Positions 61,402 to 64,000 of a DNA stretch of 64,000 nt are shown in pieces (the first letter of the stretch is position 1; each line of letters begins with the position of its first letter). Location: contig DACV01000008.1 of NCBI GenBank assembly GCA_002494885.1, forward strand, positions 83,396-147,395. The letters run 5' to 3'. This DNA comes from Methanobacterium sp. UBA44 (GTDB lineage Archaea > Methanobacteriota > Methanobacteria > Methanobacteriales > Methanobacteriaceae). A model generated the notes under the pieces. It did no database searches. It saw only the letters and a list, made by a program, of their open reading frames with translations, and was not told where the DNA came from. The translations under genes and the position numbers were made by a program.

Positions 61402-62751
61402 GTGAAATGGATGGAGAAAATATCGAAGAAGACCTGGAAATACATTCTTGTTATCCTAAACTGGATGGTCCAATTAGCTGTCCTAGTTTCAAAAGGGTCT
61501 TTAAAACTTCTCCATGTGCCATTTATTTTAAGCGGTAAGGTCACTAACTTTTTTAAAGATGTTTCACGAGTATTAGGTGAAACCTTTACAGCTCTTTTCA
61601 TTTGTGCTATCGGGGATTTAATAGCAGGTATTCTCCTTAGCGGAATGACTGATACTCTTTCAATGCTTCCAGGACTTCTTGTACTTATTCCTGGAGCAAT
61701 TGGAATGAGAGGGAATATATTTGGAGCATTGGGATCTCGATTAGGTTCAAACCTCCACATTGGTACCTTATCCCCTGAGCTCAAAAAATCTCCAGTTCTA
61801 AATCAAAATATTATTTCTGCAATGATTTTAACAATTATAATGTCAATTTTCCTTGCATTTGCATCTAAAGGGTTTTGCATCTTATTTGGATTTGAAAGCA
61901 TAAGCATCATCGACTTTACAGTTATATCTGTGCTTGGCGGAATATTTTCAGGAGCGCTGCTTTTACCAGCGACCATTCTAATTTCCATTAAAAGTTATGA
62001 AAACGGATGGGATCCAGATAATGTAACAACCCCATTAATAGCAGCTTCTGGAGACCTTTTTACAATTCCATCAATCCTTTTAGCAGTAGGAATACTTTTA
62101 TGGATAAGAAATGGAGTTACAGAAGTCATTTTATTTGTAATATTCATTATTATGGGAGTAATTGGTTTTGTTGTTGGAATAAAAAATGGAACAGACCTTA
62201 AAAGAATCATTAAGCACAGTACTCCTGCACTTTTCTTATCTTCAATATTTGGTACAACTGCAGGTATAATACTAAACAGCAGCTTTTCCACAATCTTGAG
62301 TAATCCCAGTGTTCTGGCCTTGGTGCCTCTTTTTTCAGGAGAAAGCGGAGATCTGGTAAGCATTCTTGGAGCAAGATTATCTTCTGGTCTGCACATCGGT
62401 TCTATAGAATCCTCCATGAGACCTACCGAAGGAGCATTAAGAAACTTTGGAATAATCATAATCCTCGCGATCATTATTTATCCATTAATAGGTGTTTTAG
62501 CCCATTTTGGATCAGTTTCTATTGGAATACCTTCAGTTGGACTTGAAAAAATGGTTCTAATAAGCACATTAGCTGGTTTCATGCTCACACCGTTTATGCT
62601 GATGATTGCATTCTATTTAAACATTATCTCCTACAAAAAAGGTCTTGATCCAGATAATATAGTTATACCATTGTCTACCAGCATTACAGACCCTGTGGCC
62701 AATACGTTCCTTGTGTTAATGGTTATTCTGGTTCTTGGGACTGCAATATAA
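61402..62751 (+). CDS. MgtE-like magnesium transporter, two MgtE domains (SLC41-type)
   Basis: The approximately 449-residue protein has two tandem MgtE-type membrane domains, each with the pore loop: LPGLLVLIPGAIGMRGNIFG with RLGSNLHIG in the first and SVLALVPLFSGESGDLVSIL with RLSSGLHIG in the second. It should carry divalent cations such as Mg2+. The start is GTG 61402 behind GGTGG, or ATG 61411. An overlapping ATG frame at 61308-61538 (76 codons) looks coding-like too, so the N-terminus is uncertain. Downstream of the Lrp and PhoU-TrkA_C genes, it forms an ion-homeostasis cluster. Confidence 0.85.
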   Translation: MKWMEKISKKTWKYILVILNWMVQLAVLVSKGSLKLLHVPFILSGKVTNFFKDVSRVLGETFTALFICAIGDLIAGILLSGMTDTLSMLPGLLVLIPGAIGMRGNIFGALGSRLGSNLHIGTLSPELKKSPVLNQNIISAMILTIIMSIFLAFASKGFCILFGFESISIIDFTVISVLGGIFSGALLLPATILISIKSYENGWDPDNVTTPLIAASGDLFTIPSILLAVGILLWIRNGVTEVILFVIFIIMGVIGFVVGIKNGTDLKRIIKHSTPALFLSSIFGTTAGIILNSSFSTILSNPSVLALVPLFSGESGDLVSILGARLSSGLHIGSIESSMRPTEGALRNFGIIIILAIIIYPLIGVLAHFGSVSIGIPSVGLEKMVLISTLAGFMLTPFMLMIAFYLNIISYKKGLDPDNIVIPLSTSITDPVANTFLVLMVILVLGTAI

Positions 62752-62809
62752 TTAAAAATAAATTAGATTTTTAATTTAAAATAAAATTGGTAAAATAAAA
62801 AAAGAAAAA

Positions 62810-63796
62810 TTATTTAGAAGTTGCAGCAGCTTCTGATCCACCATAAAGGATTTCAGCGATGCCTTTAAGTTTGTCCATACCCTTTACTTCTTCTGCTTGA
62901 AGTGGTATCTGGGCTATAAGCTGATTTCCAAACTTTTCATGTATAGTTTTAAGGCGTTGCTCCTGTATTTTACGTCTTGCAGCACAGAACTCACAATCAG
63001 CTTCTTCTGGTTGGATCTGGTTTACAATAACCCCATCAGCAGTCATATTGAATTTAGCAAGGGCCTCCATTGCCCTTTCAGACTCGTAAATGGACATTTC
63101 TTCTGGAATTACCACCATTTTAAATGAAGTTCTTTCAGGATCTGCCATAACGGCTCTGGCTTGCCTTATTTTCTTTTTACTTTCTTCCATATCCTCCAAA
63201 GCACGGTCTTCCTCTTCTTCATCGCCCATAAATGGCATGATGTTTTTAAATGCTTTGGCCATGCTTCCAACCTGACGCCTGATTTTTATCATCTTCCCAA
63301 CCCATGAATCCATCATTTCAGGGAAAGAAAGTAATCTTAAAGTGTGTCCTGTTGGTGCTGTATCAAAGACAACGATATCATATTCATCTGTAGTCATATA
63401 TTGCATGAATCTATCGAATGCTGCTGTTTCATCAATACCGGGAGCCATTGAAGCCATATCCATCTGATCCTGTAACATTCCCATATCCATACCTGGATTC
63501 ATTGCCTGCTGTTGCTGCATCTGTGCTTGATATTCCTGCATGGCAATCTCAGGATCAATTTCCACTGCTTCAAGATTTTCAGCTATTGGAGTTGGGTTGT
63601 GTCCTATATTCCTTTCAAAAGAGTCAGAAAGAGAATGAGCAGGATCTGTAGAAATTACAAGGGTTTTTTTCCCCTGTCTTGCAAACCACAACGCTGTAGC
63701 GGCAGATACGGTTGTTTTACCAACTCCTCCTTTTCCTCCAATGAATACAAATGTTGTTTTTCCTTTGTTAAATCTAAAGAGATCTTTAAATGCCAT
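62810..63796 (-). CDS. ArsA/Get3-family ATPase
   Basis: The 328-residue protein has the deviant Walker A GGKGGVGKTT, the switch STDPAHSLSDSFERN and the nucleotide sensor FDTAPTGHTLRLL. The CxxC (D-C-E-F-C-A-A-R-R) typical of Get3 zinc-bridged dimers is present and the arsenite-binding cysteines of ArsA are not seen, so a role in tail-anchored membrane protein targeting is more likely than arsenite export. It contains a Q- and M-rich insertion (residues about 85-110), probably part of the substrate-binding helical region. The last 204 bp of the window hold no further gene. Confidence 0.9.
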   Translation of the reverse strand: MAFKDLFRFNKGKTTFVFIGGKGGVGKTTVSAATALWFARQGKKTLVISTDPAHSLSDSFERNIGHNPTPIAENLEAVEIDPEIAMQEYQAQMQQQQAMNPGMDMGMLQDQMDMASMAPGIDETAAFDRFMQYMTTDEYDIVVFDTAPTGHTLRLLSFPEMMDSWVGKMIKIRRQVGSMAKAFKNIMPFMGDEEEEDRALEDMEESKKKIRQARAVMADPERTSFKMVVIPEEMSIYESERAMEALAKFNMTADGVIVNQIQPEEADCEFCAARRKIQEQRLKTIHEKFGNQLIAQIPLQAEEVKGMDKLKGIAEILYGGSEAAATSK

Positions 63797-64000
63797 TTTA
63801 ATCCTCCATATTAACTATTGATAAATAAATTAAAATCAGATATCAATTATAGTTACATTATGTTCCTTTAATACATTGCTATTTAGGTCACTATGTATTT
63901 TCTTTTTATACTTTTTTTAACCAATACATAAATATATGGATTTAAGACATGCTGACTTTAAATTGACTTAAATTTTATATTATAGTTAAATACCAAAGTA

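Overview
The window looks like chromosomal DNA of a mesophilic, AT-rich hydrogenotrophic methanogen of the order Methanobacteriales, most likely Methanobacterium or a close relative. The support comes from gene content: archaeal D-family polymerase large subunit, Sec61 beta, class I lysyl-tRNA synthetase, a coenzyme F390 synthetase, the small subunit of the archaeal phosphomevalonate dehydratase, a FilR1-type regulator, and a cysteine peptidase with pseudomurein-binding-like repeats (pseudomurein is the wall polymer of Methanobacteriales). Ribosome binding sites match GGAGGTGATC, and TTG and GTG starts are common. I saw no rRNA, tRNA or CRISPR array.

Layout. 0-8.3 kb: a partial polyferredoxin, a cupin, a stand-alone small sulfite reductase-like protein, thiC, lysS, an amino acid permease that seems to start at ATT, and a frameshifted BASS-type transporter. 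8.3-14.8 kb: accessory genes, with a TetR/flavo-ferredoxin/membrane operon divergent from a two-gene UGSC module, then an FAD oxidoreductase broken by one extra base in an 8-base homopolymer. 15-23.1 kb: housekeeping (nrdD, polC, secG, purB). 23.4-30 kb: membrane proteins, a wall-lytic endoisopeptidase with a small membrane partner, three DUF5518-like proteins, and a receiver-kinase next to a FilR1-like regulator. 30-40.4 kb: SulP carrier, second permease, amidohydrolase, then a copper ATPase / YHS / TusA / DsrE / class V aminotransferase cluster. 40.6-49 kb: truD, F390 synthetase, NCS2 permease, HAD phosphatase, deoxyadenosine deaminase, hisG. 49-54.4 kb: MacB-like ABC pair, Ni/Co ECF transporter genes, FAH-family hydrolase, encapsulated-ferritin-like protein. 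54.4-64 kb: leuS, cutA, nadE, an arginase-family gene inserted behind a duplicated promoter, PhoU-TrkA_C protein, Lrp regulator, MgtE-like transporter and a Get3/ArsA ATPase.

The most unusual signals are non-coding. (1) Clusters of short perfect hairpins (arms 6-9 bp, loops 2-5 nt) lie upstream of genes. The last hairpin abuts the Shine-Dalgarno sequence in three of them, and they share linkers and module order while the arm sequences differ in a pairing-preserving way. (2) A dyad, TATTACTA-N21-TAGTAATA, occurs four times with exactly the same spacing between the Ni/Co transporter and the FAH gene. (3) About 90 bp of promoter plus the first codons of the PhoU-like gene are duplicated on the far side of a foreign-looking arginase-family gene. 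Functions are inferred from sequence motifs only; no searches were run.
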